Of a stretch of 64,000 nucleotides of DNA, positions 17,401 to 25,288 are shown piece after piece (positions within the stretch are counted from its first letter, which is position 1; every line of letters begins with the position of its first letter). The notes beneath the pieces were generated by a model. It was not told where the DNA came from, made no database searches, and saw only the letters and a program-made list of their open reading frames with translations. The DNA is taken from positions 5,225,001 to 5,289,000 of the forward strand of contig NZ_CP080025.1 in the NCBI RefSeq assembly GCF_020463795.1. Direction: 5' to 3'. Made by a program: the position numbers and the translations under genes. The stretch is from Echinicola marina (lineage in GTDB: Bacteria; Bacteroidota; Bacteroidia; Cytophagales; Cyclobacteriaceae).

Positions 17401-17659
17401 CAATTGTTTGGGAGACGAAACCAAGGTAAGAAAACACCAAATTACCTTCTCCTTCTGAAACATCAATGGAATACATTCCATCTAAATCTGTCACTGAACC
17501 ACTCGTAGTTCCTTGCAAAAGAACGCTCACTCCAGGCAGGGGAGAACCATCTTTTTGTGTAGTCACTTTTCCTGTAATCATTATCCCCTGGGCCATTACC
17601 TGAAAAACCAGAAGGTATATGAAAACAAAAAGGGACGTTCTCGTAAGTATTTTTTCCAT
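14465..17659 (-). CDS. SusC/RagA-family TonB-linked outer-membrane transporter
   Basis: A 1064-residue protein with a signal peptide (residues 1-23, ending VMAQ), a carboxypeptidase-regulatory-like domain (VTTQKDGSPLPGVSVLLQGT through about 95), a conserved TonB-box region (EDVSQLGEVVVTALG), a plug domain with the SusC signature RGVNSISGGSQPLIVVDGTPIS and a long C-terminal barrel ending in an aromatic residue (GFNLNVTF). It pairs with the SusD gene 12 bases downstream. Its length and order are normal for the family. No regulator (hybrid two-component, ECF sigma/anti-sigma) is adjacent, so control of the pair is not visible here. Confidence 0.95.
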   Translation of the reverse strand: MEKILTRTSLFVFIYLLVFQVMAQGIMITGKVTTQKDGSPLPGVSVLLQGTTSGSVTDLDGMYSIDVSEGEGNLVFSYLGFVSQTIAINNRTEIDVVMAEDVSQLGEVVVTALGITRDERSIGYATQEVDGENLTFTKEQNVLGSLSGKIAGVQVEGASGASMGGTQKIKIRGVNSISGGSQPLIVVDGTPISNSNFSGSSGVDYGNLGQDVNPEDIASINVLKGPAASALYGIRGQYGVVMITTKKGQEDSKVKVELSSAVFVESVYNLMPYQNLYGGGSSQTWRTLPNGDKYVDIAVDESWGPLMDGTMVRHVESFYPQDPEYGQLAPFVPHPDNIKDYYETGTNVNNGVTITGGGKNSNYRISLNDTRVQGVEPNTMLKRNNVGVSVGTDLTEKLRVSTNINYAANRGRRPGQGSEDGSRYMGQWFQRSLDMERLKNYKYDDGSFFHWNLRRPSTSTGEVTNFSPLYWANPYFLAYENFSNDSRDRLFGDVGLTYQVLPELKLSGFVRSDMYTQNIDSRAAFGGRGNPGYSVGKYQNKEMNYEFLAQYTKAWDKFSLDANFGTNFYDRDYSYLSMATVGGLSSPGFYNIDASIDRPATNSYKLRKQIKSIYGMVSLGYNNIYFLDASIRNDNTSTLPKGNNSYWYPSLSGSFVFSELMEWKPLSLGKLRLSYAQAGSDLSPYGTTSFYNVGSIYSGSSTVNTLAVPDNLNNPNVEPSFAHSYEAGLDLKFFEGKLGLAFTYYQQINKNQILSLDVSGASGYGSATINAGQIENKGFELAITASPLQQSKLNWDIAFNISRNRNEVVELYPGIDVYQYGSTTYSSTSSYLNSYVGKPFGSLVGQAYQRDEATGKILLDGNNLPLYTDATHDFGTVLPDFNGGLQNVFSYGNFDLAAMVDFQIGGQFFSRSKMLAVRTGLDPISAEINDKGFNVRDDVADGGGVRVEGISAETGEDVVAYVNPRSYYGVVARRIYEDWLYDASYVRLKEVRLGYNFTKNKLGNLPVENVRVALVGRNLAMIFQNAPKGINPAEISTGSQSIGWYESGQLPSVRSVGFNLNVTF

Positions 17660-17860
17660 AGAGATATGATTTATGAGTTACCAATAATAATTAAAATAAA
17701 ATTTCATAAAATAAATTAAAACAGAACTAAAAACTAAACAAGATTTAAATATCAATACATTCAAAACATACTACTTCAATTTTGTAAATAATTTGTTAAG
17801 AAACAAACCGCTAAAATAAATTTCACTTAATAATCCATTTAAATTTTTGTTCATTTATTA

Positions 17861-17905
17861 AGCAATAAAAAAACCCCGAAAGAATTCCGGGGCTTTTTTA
17901 TTGCT
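17861..17905 (-). terminator. Long hairpin terminator of hppA
   Basis: An 18-base arm (17861-17878, ending CCCCG) pairs with 17888-17905 (starting CGGGG) with one mismatch, around a 9-base loop. The hairpin contains its own A- and T-runs, so it can terminate on either strand. It lies just past the hppA stop and before the susC promoter region. Confidence 0.85.
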
Positions 17906-17943
17906 ATTATCAACTTATCTTTTTCATATATACCCTGAATATA

Positions 17944-20175
17944 TCATTTCATTGGGTTTTGGTTGTTCTTAATTTCCGAAAAGGCTGTCAATTCAGATTT
18001 TACTTCGTCCACCTGAATCACTTTTTCCTCTTGCTCAATATTTCCCACGCTATGATGATCGACTTCCGAAATATGCGGTGCGATGATCAAGGAAACAATG
18101 GAAGTCAGCTTGATCAAAATATTCATGGATGGCCCTGAAGTATCTTTGAATGGATCCCCAACTGTATCTCCTGTCACAGATGCCTTATGTGGTTCTGACC
18201 CTTTATATTCCATTTGCCCATTTATTTCAACTCCTTTTTCAAATGATTTCTTGGCATTGTCCCATGCTCCTCCAGCATTATTTTGGAAAATCCCCATCAG
18301 CACACCAGACACCGTTACTCCAGCCAAAACACCTCCCAGTACTTCCGGGCCAAAGCTAAATCCCACGATAATAGGCGCAAGCAAGGCAATTGCCCCGGGT
18401 GCAATCATTTCCCGGATAGAGGCTTTGGTGGAAATTTCCACGCACTTGTCATATTCAGGCTTGGCCTTATACTCCATGATACCGGGAATCTCCCGGAATT
18501 GCCTTCTTACCTCATTGACCATATCCATGGCCGCACGCCCTACGGCAGCTATGGCCAATGAAGAAAATATAAAAGGTATCATAGCGCCCACAAATAAGCC
18601 TGAGAGCACATCTGCCTTATAGATATCAATAGAGTTGATCCCTGCGAGACCAACATAAGCTGCAAACAAGGCCAAGGCAGTCAAGGCAGCTGATGCAATG
18701 GCAAAGCCCTTACCCGCAGCAGCAGTAGTGTTTCCGACTGCATCCAAAATATCTGTTCTTTCCCTTACTTTTTTATCGCAACCTGACATTTCTGCTATTC
18801 CACCAGCATTATCAGCTATAGGACCAAAAGCATCAATGGCCAACTGCATGGCCGTAGTGGCCATCATACCTGCAGCCGCAATGGCCACTCCATATAAACC
18901 TGCACTCCAAAAAGAAGCATAAATTCCTGATGCCAATACCAAAATAGGTAATACAGTAGATTCCATTCCCACAGATAAGCCGCCAATAATATTGGTGGCA
19001 TGACCAGTAGAAGACTGCTTAATAATACTATTAACCGGTCTACGTCCCATAGCTGTATAATACTCTGTAATCATACTCATCAAGGCTCCGACGATCAGGC
19101 CTATAAACACCGCGCCAAATACGCCCATTTTTGTAAAAGTCGGAGAACCTTCTCTCATCATTCTGAGATCACCATCGGGCAACAAAAAGTCGATTAGAAA
19201 ATAAGAAGCAGCAACAGTGAGAATGATGGAAATCCAATTCCCCTTGTTCAGGGCAGCCTGAACACTATCACTTTCACTTTTTATCTTGACAAATAGGGTC
19301 CCAATTATCGAAAACGCCAATCCAATTCCGGCAATCAATAAGGGTAATAATATCGGAGCAATTCCTCCAATTTGATCATTGGAGACAATTTCCCTTCCCA
19401 ATACCATGGACGCTAAAATCGTGGCCACATAAGAACCAAAAAGGTCGGCCCCCATTCCAGCTACATCACCTACATTGTCCCCAACATTATCTGCTATGGT
19501 GGCTGGATTCCTCACATCATCCTCAGGAATGCCTGCCTCAACCTTTCCTACCAAATCTGCCCCTACATCGGCTGCCTTAGTATAAATACCTCCGCCCACT
19601 CTAGCAAAAAGAGCGATGGACTCCGCTCCCAAAGAAAAACCGGCAAGTACTTCCAATGCCTTTTCCATGTCCAGACCGTTCACATCTCCTCCTGTACTGA
19701 CCACATAGACATGGTAAAAAACAATAAACAAAGAACCCATTCCCAAAACTGCTAGGCCTGCTACACCCAAGCCCATTACTGAACCGCCAGTAAAGGACAC
19801 TTTTAAGGCTTTTTCCAGGCTGTTCTTGGCCGCCTCGGTGGTTCTCACGTTGGCCTTTGTGGCAATATTCATTCCTATATAACCTGCAAAAGCGGATAAA
19901 AAAGCACCCAAAACAAAGGAAACAGCTATTATTGGGGTAGAATTATCTACCAAGGTGCCTGACCAGGCCAAGATAATCCCTGCAATAATTACAAAGTAGA
20001 ACAAAACCTTCCACTCTGCTTTTAAAAATGCCATGGCTCCCTTGGCGATATGTCCTGCTAATTCCAACATATTCTCATCACCATTGGCCTGTTTGTTGAC
20101 CCAGGAAGATTTGATGGCCATGACTATTAAACCCAAAATCCCCAGCGCGGGGACTACATAGATAACTTGTTCCAT
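17944..20175 (-). CDS. hppA: Membrane-bound ion-pumping pyrophosphatase
   Basis: A 743-residue polytopic protein, the usual size for the family with about 16 membrane helices. The pyrophosphate site is visible in DVGADLVGKVEAGIPEDD followed by NPATIADNVGDNVGDVAGMGADLFGSY (about 205-265). The motif GNTTAAAGKGFAI has Ala where potassium-independent enzymes have Lys, so it should be the potassium-dependent type. Whether it pumps protons or sodium cannot be told safely. The last 45 residues form a hydrophilic, charged tail beyond the usual C-terminus. It hydrolyses pyrophosphate and stores the energy as an ion gradient. A consensus promoter lies about 37 bases upstream of the start. Confidence 0.96.
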   Translation of the reverse strand: MEQVIYVVPALGILGLIVMAIKSSWVNKQANGDENMLELAGHIAKGAMAFLKAEWKVLFYFVIIAGIILAWSGTLVDNSTPIIAVSFVLGAFLSAFAGYIGMNIATKANVRTTEAAKNSLEKALKVSFTGGSVMGLGVAGLAVLGMGSLFIVFYHVYVVSTGGDVNGLDMEKALEVLAGFSLGAESIALFARVGGGIYTKAADVGADLVGKVEAGIPEDDVRNPATIADNVGDNVGDVAGMGADLFGSYVATILASMVLGREIVSNDQIGGIAPILLPLLIAGIGLAFSIIGTLFVKIKSESDSVQAALNKGNWISIILTVAASYFLIDFLLPDGDLRMMREGSPTFTKMGVFGAVFIGLIVGALMSMITEYYTAMGRRPVNSIIKQSSTGHATNIIGGLSVGMESTVLPILVLASGIYASFWSAGLYGVAIAAAGMMATTAMQLAIDAFGPIADNAGGIAEMSGCDKKVRERTDILDAVGNTTAAAGKGFAIASAALTALALFAAYVGLAGINSIDIYKADVLSGLFVGAMIPFIFSSLAIAAVGRAAMDMVNEVRRQFREIPGIMEYKAKPEYDKCVEISTKASIREMIAPGAIALLAPIIVGFSFGPEVLGGVLAGVTVSGVLMGIFQNNAGGAWDNAKKSFEKGVEINGQMEYKGSEPHKASVTGDTVGDPFKDTSGPSMNILIKLTSIVSLIIAPHISEVDHHSVGNIEQEEKVIQVDEVKSELTAFSEIKNNQNPMK

Positions 20176-20497
20176 ATGAATTCAGTGGTTTTTTAATAAA
20201 ATACAACTAAACAAAGATATTATTATTCATCAATCAAACAACTAACATTTTATCTCGTAAAAACACAGTTATGATAACATAAATAGCAAATAAACACCTC
20301 ATTAACCGAAATATTATTTAATATTAAATTTTAAATAATATTTATTAATAAAAAGAAAAGAATTTCCTCATTTCCTTAATAATCAAGCTTATGAATATTT
20401 TTTATGGGCACAGGCGCTAATAGCGCAATCTTCCTAACTATTCTTTTAGCCTCTATGCTTAATCTCTTATATTTAATTAAAGATTTAATTATCCAAT
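20176..20497. other. Divergent intergenic region, 322 bp
   Basis: It holds the hppA promoter at its left side. In the right half there is a perfect inverted repeat GCGCT-AAT-AGCGC (20414-20426), about 70 bases before the quinone reductase start, which could be an operator or a small hairpin. The remainder is AT-rich and I see no gene. Confidence 0.5.
20212..20241 (-). promoter_or_regulatory. Promoter of hppA
   Basis: On the minus strand TTG (20241 to 20239), a spacer of exactly 19 bases and TATCTTTG (20219 to 20212) match the Bacteroidota consensus. The predicted transcript starts about 30 bases before the hppA ATG. Confidence 0.65.
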
Positions 20498-21487
20498 ATG
20501 AAAGCAGTCATCATAAGCAAACCAGGCAAACCTGAAGTACTACAGGTACAGGAAAGAGATATTCCAAAACCAAAGGCCCATGAAGTATTGATAAAAGTCA
20601 AAGCTGCAGGAATCAACCGACCAGATATTATCCAACGAAAAGGGTTCTACCCCGCTCCACCTGATGCTCCAGCAGATATACCCGGCTTGGAAGTTTCTGG
20701 AACCATTACTGCCAAAGGTCCTGATGTGGAACATTGGCAAATTGGTGATGAGGTATGCGCACTAGTTGCTGGTGGTGGATATGCAGAGTTTGTTTGTGCA
20801 CCTGCTGCTCAATGCTTACCTATCCCTGAAGGTATATCCCTGATCGATGCGGCTTCACTTCCAGAAACATTTTTCACAGTCTGGAACAATATTTTCGATA
20901 TAGCCAAATTTCTGCCAGGCGAAACTGTCCTTATTCATGGAGGAAGCAGTGGAATCGGCGTGACTGCCATCCAAATGGTCACCGCTATGGGTGGGAAAGC
21001 AATAGTTACTGCTGGATCAACAGAAAAATGCGGTATCTGTGAATCTCTTGGGGCAATTAAAGCCATCAATTATAATGAAGAAGACTTTGAAGAAAAGGTA
21101 ATGGAATATACCGATGAAAATGGTGTGGATATCATTTTGGACATGATCGGTGGAGACTACGGGCCTAAGAACATCAATATCCTTAAACCCAAAGGAAGGT
21201 TGGTAATGATCAATGCCATGAAGGGCAAAATTGCAGAAATAGACTTGATGAGGGTGATGAAAAATCAATTGACAATCACTGGTTCTACCCTTCGTCCTAA
21301 ACCGATTGATTATAAAGGTAAAATAGCCCAAAATCTGCTAAAACATATTTGGCCACTGTTTGATGAAAAAATAAAACCGGTCATCTATACAACTTTCCCA
21401 ATGGAAAGGGCCACTGAGGCCCATCAACTCATGGAAAGTTCCAAGCATATTGGTAAAATACTGTTGCAAAATACAGAAACAATATAA
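20498..21487 (+). CDS. Zinc-less MDR quinone oxidoreductase (PIG3-like)
   Basis: A 329-residue medium-chain dehydrogenase/reductase without the structural-zinc cysteine cluster. The N-terminal GroES-like domain has KAAGINRPDIIQRKGFYPAPP, and the Rossmann domain starts near residue 140 with VLIHGGSSGIGVTAIQM. The RKGFYPAPPDAP and GSTLRPKP stretches are typical of the PIG3/TP53I3 group, which reduces quinones with NADPH. It reads divergently from hppA and is followed 95 bases later by an amidohydrolase gene in the same direction; co-transcription is possible but not clear. The physiological substrate is unknown. Confidence 0.9.
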   Translation: MKAVIISKPGKPEVLQVQERDIPKPKAHEVLIKVKAAGINRPDIIQRKGFYPAPPDAPADIPGLEVSGTITAKGPDVEHWQIGDEVCALVAGGGYAEFVCAPAAQCLPIPEGISLIDAASLPETFFTVWNNIFDIAKFLPGETVLIHGGSSGIGVTAIQMVTAMGGKAIVTAGSTEKCGICESLGAIKAINYNEEDFEEKVMEYTDENGVDIILDMIGGDYGPKNINILKPKGRLVMINAMKGKIAEIDLMRVMKNQLTITGSTLRPKPIDYKGKIAQNLLKHIWPLFDEKIKPVIYTTFPMERATEAHQLMESSKHIGKILLQNTETI

Positions 21488-21582
21488 TGAATGATATTTA
21501 ATAAAATTAAACAAAAGTCAATCAATAAATGGTTTTAGTGTTTTAATAAGAAAAAAATCAAGTAGCTTTAATTAGAAACAAC

Positions 21583-22989
21583 ATGACTTATCCTATGAAT
21601 GGCTTTTTAAAATTATTTACATTCCTGCTGGCGATTCAGATTCTAGCAGCCTGTCAAAATCAAAATAAGGAACAAACAGAAAACCTTAAAAATACCCAAA
21701 TCATCACCAATGTAAACCTAATTGATATCAGAACAGGAGATATCAATAAAGCACAAGTGATTATAGAAGATCAAAAAGTAAAAAGCATCTTAGCACCGAG
21801 CAATAAAACAATAAAGGATGCTGTTTTGATCAATGGAGAGGGAAAGTATCTCGTTCCAGGATTGGCAGAGATGCACGCGCATATCCCTTCTGTAATTTGG
21901 AACGATCCCCAAATGGAAGAAACCTTATTCTTGTATCTTTCCAATGGTGTCACTACTATTAGAGGTATGCTAGGTCATCCTCTGCATTTGACACTAAGGG
22001 AAAAAGCAGATAGCATGGCCATTTTAAGCCCAAGAATCTATACTTCCAGCCCCTCCCTAAATGGCAATAGTGTCACTACAGTGGAACAGGCCCAAAGCAT
22101 GGTCACAAACTTCCAAAAAGAGGGTTATGACTTCCTTAAGCTTCATCCAGGAATACGTTTACATGTATTTGATGAGATCGTAAAAACGGCAAATGAAGTA
22201 GGAATTCCCTTTGCGGGTCACGTTTCCACTTTGGTAGGAATCAGACACGCTTTGGAAAGTAAATATGGCAGCGTGGACCATATAGATGGTTTTTTAGAAG
22301 GTTTGGTTCCGGAATCATTGGAGGTCAATCCTAGTGAAAACGGATTTTTCGGATACAATTTCACTTCTTTGGCAGATACCAGCCTTATACCCGAACTTGT
22401 CCAAATGTCCTCAGAAAATAAAGTGTGGGTAGTACCTACCCAAAGCCTGTTCACCCGCTGGTTCTCCCCTATTCCTGCTGATTCTTTGGCCAATCAGCCA
22501 GAAATGCAGTATATGGCTCCTGAAGTGATTGAAAACTGGACCAACAGCAAAGTAAACCTTACGGAGGGCGAAGGCTATGATCCTGAACAATGGGAAGATT
22601 TCATGCACATCAGAAAGCGATTGATCAAATCCTTACATGATAATGGACAAGGCTTATTATTGGGATCAGATGCTCCACAAGTATTCAATGTTCCTGGCTT
22701 TTCCATCCAACATGAACTCCAAGCCATGGTTGATGCTGGCTTAAGCCCCTTGGAAGCATTACAGATTGGCACAATCAACCCGGCAAAATATTTTAACCAA
22801 TCTGGAAAATTCGGAGAAATCAAGGAAGGAGCAAGTGCAGACATGATTTTATTGGACAAAAACCCCTTAGAAGATATCAGAAATATGGAACACCCAGCTG
22901 GGGTAATGGTCAGGGGAACTTGGATAAGCAGAGACGAAATTGACCAAAAGTTAAAATCCATATCTGATAAATTCAAGACAGAAAAATAA
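21583..22989 (+). CDS. Amidohydrolase-family lipoprotein
   Basis: A 468-residue enzyme with a lipobox LAAC (cysteine at residue 24), so it is anchored in the envelope. The metal-dependent amidohydrolase fold is shown by MHAH (H98 and H100) after the beta-strand YLVPGLAE, by histidines in FAGHVST and VDHIDGF, by the catalytic aspartate region LLGSDAPQ, and by the C-terminal ASADMILLDKNPLEDI of the composite beta domain. This subgroup includes imidazolonepropionase-like and prolidase-like enzymes acting on cyclic amides or peptides. No pathway genes are adjacent that name the substrate. Confidence 0.88.
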   Translation: MTYPMNGFLKLFTFLLAIQILAACQNQNKEQTENLKNTQIITNVNLIDIRTGDINKAQVIIEDQKVKSILAPSNKTIKDAVLINGEGKYLVPGLAEMHAHIPSVIWNDPQMEETLFLYLSNGVTTIRGMLGHPLHLTLREKADSMAILSPRIYTSSPSLNGNSVTTVEQAQSMVTNFQKEGYDFLKLHPGIRLHVFDEIVKTANEVGIPFAGHVSTLVGIRHALESKYGSVDHIDGFLEGLVPESLEVNPSENGFFGYNFTSLADTSLIPELVQMSSENKVWVVPTQSLFTRWFSPIPADSLANQPEMQYMAPEVIENWTNSKVNLTEGEGYDPEQWEDFMHIRKRLIKSLHDNGQGLLLGSDAPQVFNVPGFSIQHELQAMVDAGLSPLEALQIGTINPAKYFNQSGKFGEIKEGASADMILLDKNPLEDIRNMEHPAGVMVRGTWISRDEIDQKLKSISDKFKTEK

Positions 22990-23060
22990 CATCATAAAAA
23001 ACTGATTTACAGAAAAATATATACATATACAAAAATCAATGAAACCTTTTCTCAATAATA

Positions 23061-23074
23061 AATGTATATACATT
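23061..23074. promoter_or_regulatory. 14-bp palindrome upstream of pirin
   Basis: AATGTATATACATT is a perfect palindrome 36 bases before the pirin ATG. It is the right size for a dimeric regulator such as a MarR- or GntR-type protein. No regulator gene is next to it, so this is a candidate only. Confidence 0.35.
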
Positions 23075-23109
23075 AAATTCAACTACATTAATTAATCCAG
23101 GAGGATATC

Positions 23110-24129
23110 ATGAAGGATACAGCAATAAAAAAAATCAGACAATTAGGTTTCCAGTGGCAGACCCAAGATCCATTCTTGTTTTGTGCCTACCATTTGGATG
23201 ATTACCCTGAAGGCAATGAAAGCCTAGGTCCAAAAGCTTCTTTGGAAGGAAGAAACATAGGTCAGGATTTCACTATTAAAGATGGCTGGAGAATGTACCA
23301 TGGTTCTAAAGTTCCTGGATTTCCAGCGCATCCCCATAAAGGCTTTGAAACGGTTACGCTCGTAGAAAGAGGTTTGGCTGACCACTCCGACTCCTTGGGC
23401 GCTGCCGGTAGATTTGGAGAAGGAGATGTACAATGGATGACAGCTGGCAAAGGGGTAATGCACAGTGAAATGTTTCCATTGCTCAACCAAGACAAAAAGA
23501 ATCCTTTGTTACTTTTCCAATTGTGGTTAAATCTTCCCAAAGCCAGTAAAAATGTGCCTCCACATTTCAAAATGCTATGGGCAGACACTATTCCTTACCA
23601 TAATGAAGTAGACAAAAATGGCAACAAAACTCAAATTAAGGTAATTGCTGGACAAATCGGTGAAACCAAAGCTCCAGCACCCAATCCTGATTCTTGGGCA
23701 GCAGATCCTGAAAACCATGTGGCTATTTGGACCATCAAAATGGATGCTCATGCTATTTGGACACTTCCTGCAACAGAAGAAGGCATAAACAGGAGCCTGT
23801 TCTTCTACGAGGGAAGTCAATTGGAAACAGAGGGCTTCGAACTGCCTGAGGGACATTCTATAGACTTGTATTCTGAAAAGGAAATTACCTTTGTAAATGG
23901 AGATCAGCCAGCTGAATTACTCTTTTTACAAGGTAAGCCTATCAATGAGCCTGTAGTACAACATGGTCCATTCGTAATGAACAGCAATCAGGAAATTCAT
24001 CAGGCCATAAAGGAATTCCAGACTACCCAATTTGGAGGTTGGCCTTGGCCGAATCATGAGCCTACCCATCCAAAAGAAAGGGGAAGATTTGCTATTCATG
24101 CAGATGGTAGAGAAGAAATAAAAGATTAA
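23110..24129 (+). CDS. Pirin-family cupin protein
   Basis: A 339-residue protein with the pirin double cupin. The N-terminal metal site is complete: H74 and H76 in [10 protein letters not shown]118 and E120 in GVMHSEMFP. The C-terminal half holds a pirin_C-like domain. Family members include quercetinase-like dioxygenases and transcription cofactors; the complete site supports an iron- or other metal-bound form. The start is fixed by a strong Shine-Dalgarno sequence, AGGAGG (23099-23104), five bases before the ATG, which is unusual in a phylum that mostly lacks such sites. Its own terminator follows. Confidence 0.9.
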   Translation: MKDTAIKKIRQLGFQWQTQDPFLFCAYHLDDYPEGNESLGPKASLEGRNIGQDFTIKDGWRMYHGSKVPGFPAHPHKGFETVTLVERGLADHSDSLGAAGRFGEGDVQWMTAGKGVMHSEMFPLLNQDKKNPLLLFQLWLNLPKASKNVPPHFKMLWADTIPYHNEVDKNGNKTQIKVIAGQIGETKAPAPNPDSWAADPENHVAIWTIKMDAHAIWTLPATEEGINRSLFFYEGSQLETEGFELPEGHSIDLYSEKEITFVNGDQPAELLFLQGKPINEPVVQHGPFVMNSNQEIHQAIKEFQTTQFGGWPWPNHEPTHPKERGRFAIHADGREEIKD

Positions 24130-24134
24130 TGCTC

Positions 24135-24172
24135 AAGAGGCTGTTTCTTTAGGAAGCAGCCTCTTATTTTTT
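24135..24172 (+). terminator. Terminator of the pirin gene
   Basis: AAGAGGCTG (24135-24143) pairs with CAGCCTCTT (24157-24165), followed by ATTTTTT. The T-run overlaps the 3' end of the convergent glycerate kinase gene. The minus strand has no T-run after the hairpin, so it serves the plus strand. Confidence 0.85.
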
Positions 24173-25288
24173 GGTTTCAAATAAGGTACCCCAAGAGAAT
24201 TCTTGCATTGATTTTTTTAGACTTTCTATGGCTTTATCCTCATAGTTATGTTGATTAGAATCCAGTTCAGGTAATAGCACGACTTCATCAAAACCACTTT
24301 CTATGGCTTCATCTTTTTCTCCGGAAGTAATGATTAGACATTTTTTTCCCATAGACTTCACCAGCTGAAGTAATTCATAGCTCCCCTTCCCTCCTGCCGA
24401 TTGGCTATCAAATCGGCCTTCTCCGGTTATTATCCAATCTGCGGCTTTTACCTTCTCCACCATTTTGACCTGATCAAAAAAATATTGAGCTCCGGATTTT
24501 ATCTCCACCGGAAAAAAGGCACTCAAGCCCAGTGCAATCCCACCTGCAGCTCCAAATCCCTCCCTATCCATTAAAACTCCTTTAGACTTCTTCTGTAAAA
24601 GTTGAAAAAGGCTTTTGGCTGAATCCTCAAATGCTGAAATATCATCAGGAGCTATCCCTTTCTGTGGCCCAAAAACAGGAATTGCTCCCTTTGGCCCAAA
24701 AAAGGTATTGTCCACATCACAAAGACAAGTAAAGCGAATAGGCTGCCTTTTCGCTGGTCTTTGGATATGGGCTATTCGGGAGATAAATCCATGACCAAAC
24801 ATCGAAATCTCTCTACCATTTTGATCAAGAAAAAGAAAACCCAAGGCCCTCAAAATACCCGTTCCCATATCCACGGTGGCACTGCCTCCAAGTCCAAGTA
24901 TTACTTCATTCACTCCTTCCTTAATAGCTTCAACAATGAGCTCCCCAGTACCATAAGTACTGCTCAGATTGGCATCCACTTGAAAAGGCTTCAGCCCATC
25001 CAAACCACTAACAGTGGAAACATCCAGCATGGCTTTGTTTTGACTTTTATTCAAATAAAAAACACCTGCCTTAGGCCTTCCAATAGCATCTAAGGCCGTA
25101 CATTCCCTAGGCTCCCATCCCAACTCATTGGCCAATAAAAAGCAAGTCCCATCACCTCCATCGGCAATGGGACTTGTTTGTATATCAAGATTGGAATCAA
25201 CGGCTAGAAGGCCATTTTTGATGATTTTGGCGGCCAGATCCGCCTTAATGGTTCCTTTGAAGGCATTTGGAGCTATTAGGATGTTCAT
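24164..25288 (-). CDS. Glycerate kinase (GarK/GlxK family)
   Basis: A 374-residue enzyme that matches the glycerate kinase family end to end: N-terminal ILIAPNAFKGTIKADLAAK, the substrate-site ADGGDGTC, GLGGSATVDMGTGILRALG and GEGRFDSQSAGGKG. It phosphorylates D-glycerate, giving 2-phosphoglycerate in the GarK/GlxK group. The ATG overlaps the stop of the upstream AGCS symporter by 4 bases (ATGA-type overlap), so the two are translationally coupled. This suggests that the symporter brings in a compound feeding glycerate (for example an amino acid such as serine via hydroxypyruvate), which is inference. Confidence 0.92.
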   Translation of the reverse strand: MNILIAPNAFKGTIKADLAAKIIKNGLLAVDSNLDIQTSPIADGGDGTCFLLANELGWEPRECTALDAIGRPKAGVFYLNKSQNKAMLDVSTVSGLDGLKPFQVDANLSSTYGTGELIVEAIKEGVNEVILGLGGSATVDMGTGILRALGFLFLDQNGREISMFGHGFISRIAHIQRPAKRQPIRFTCLCDVDNTFFGPKGAIPVFGPQKGIAPDDISAFEDSAKSLFQLLQKKSKGVLMDREGFGAAGGIALGLSAFFPVEIKSGAQYFFDQVKMVEKVKAADWIITGEGRFDSQSAGGKGSYELLQLVKSMGKKCLIITSGEKDEAIESGFDEVVLLPELDSNQHNYEDKAIESLKKSMQEFSWGTLFETKK

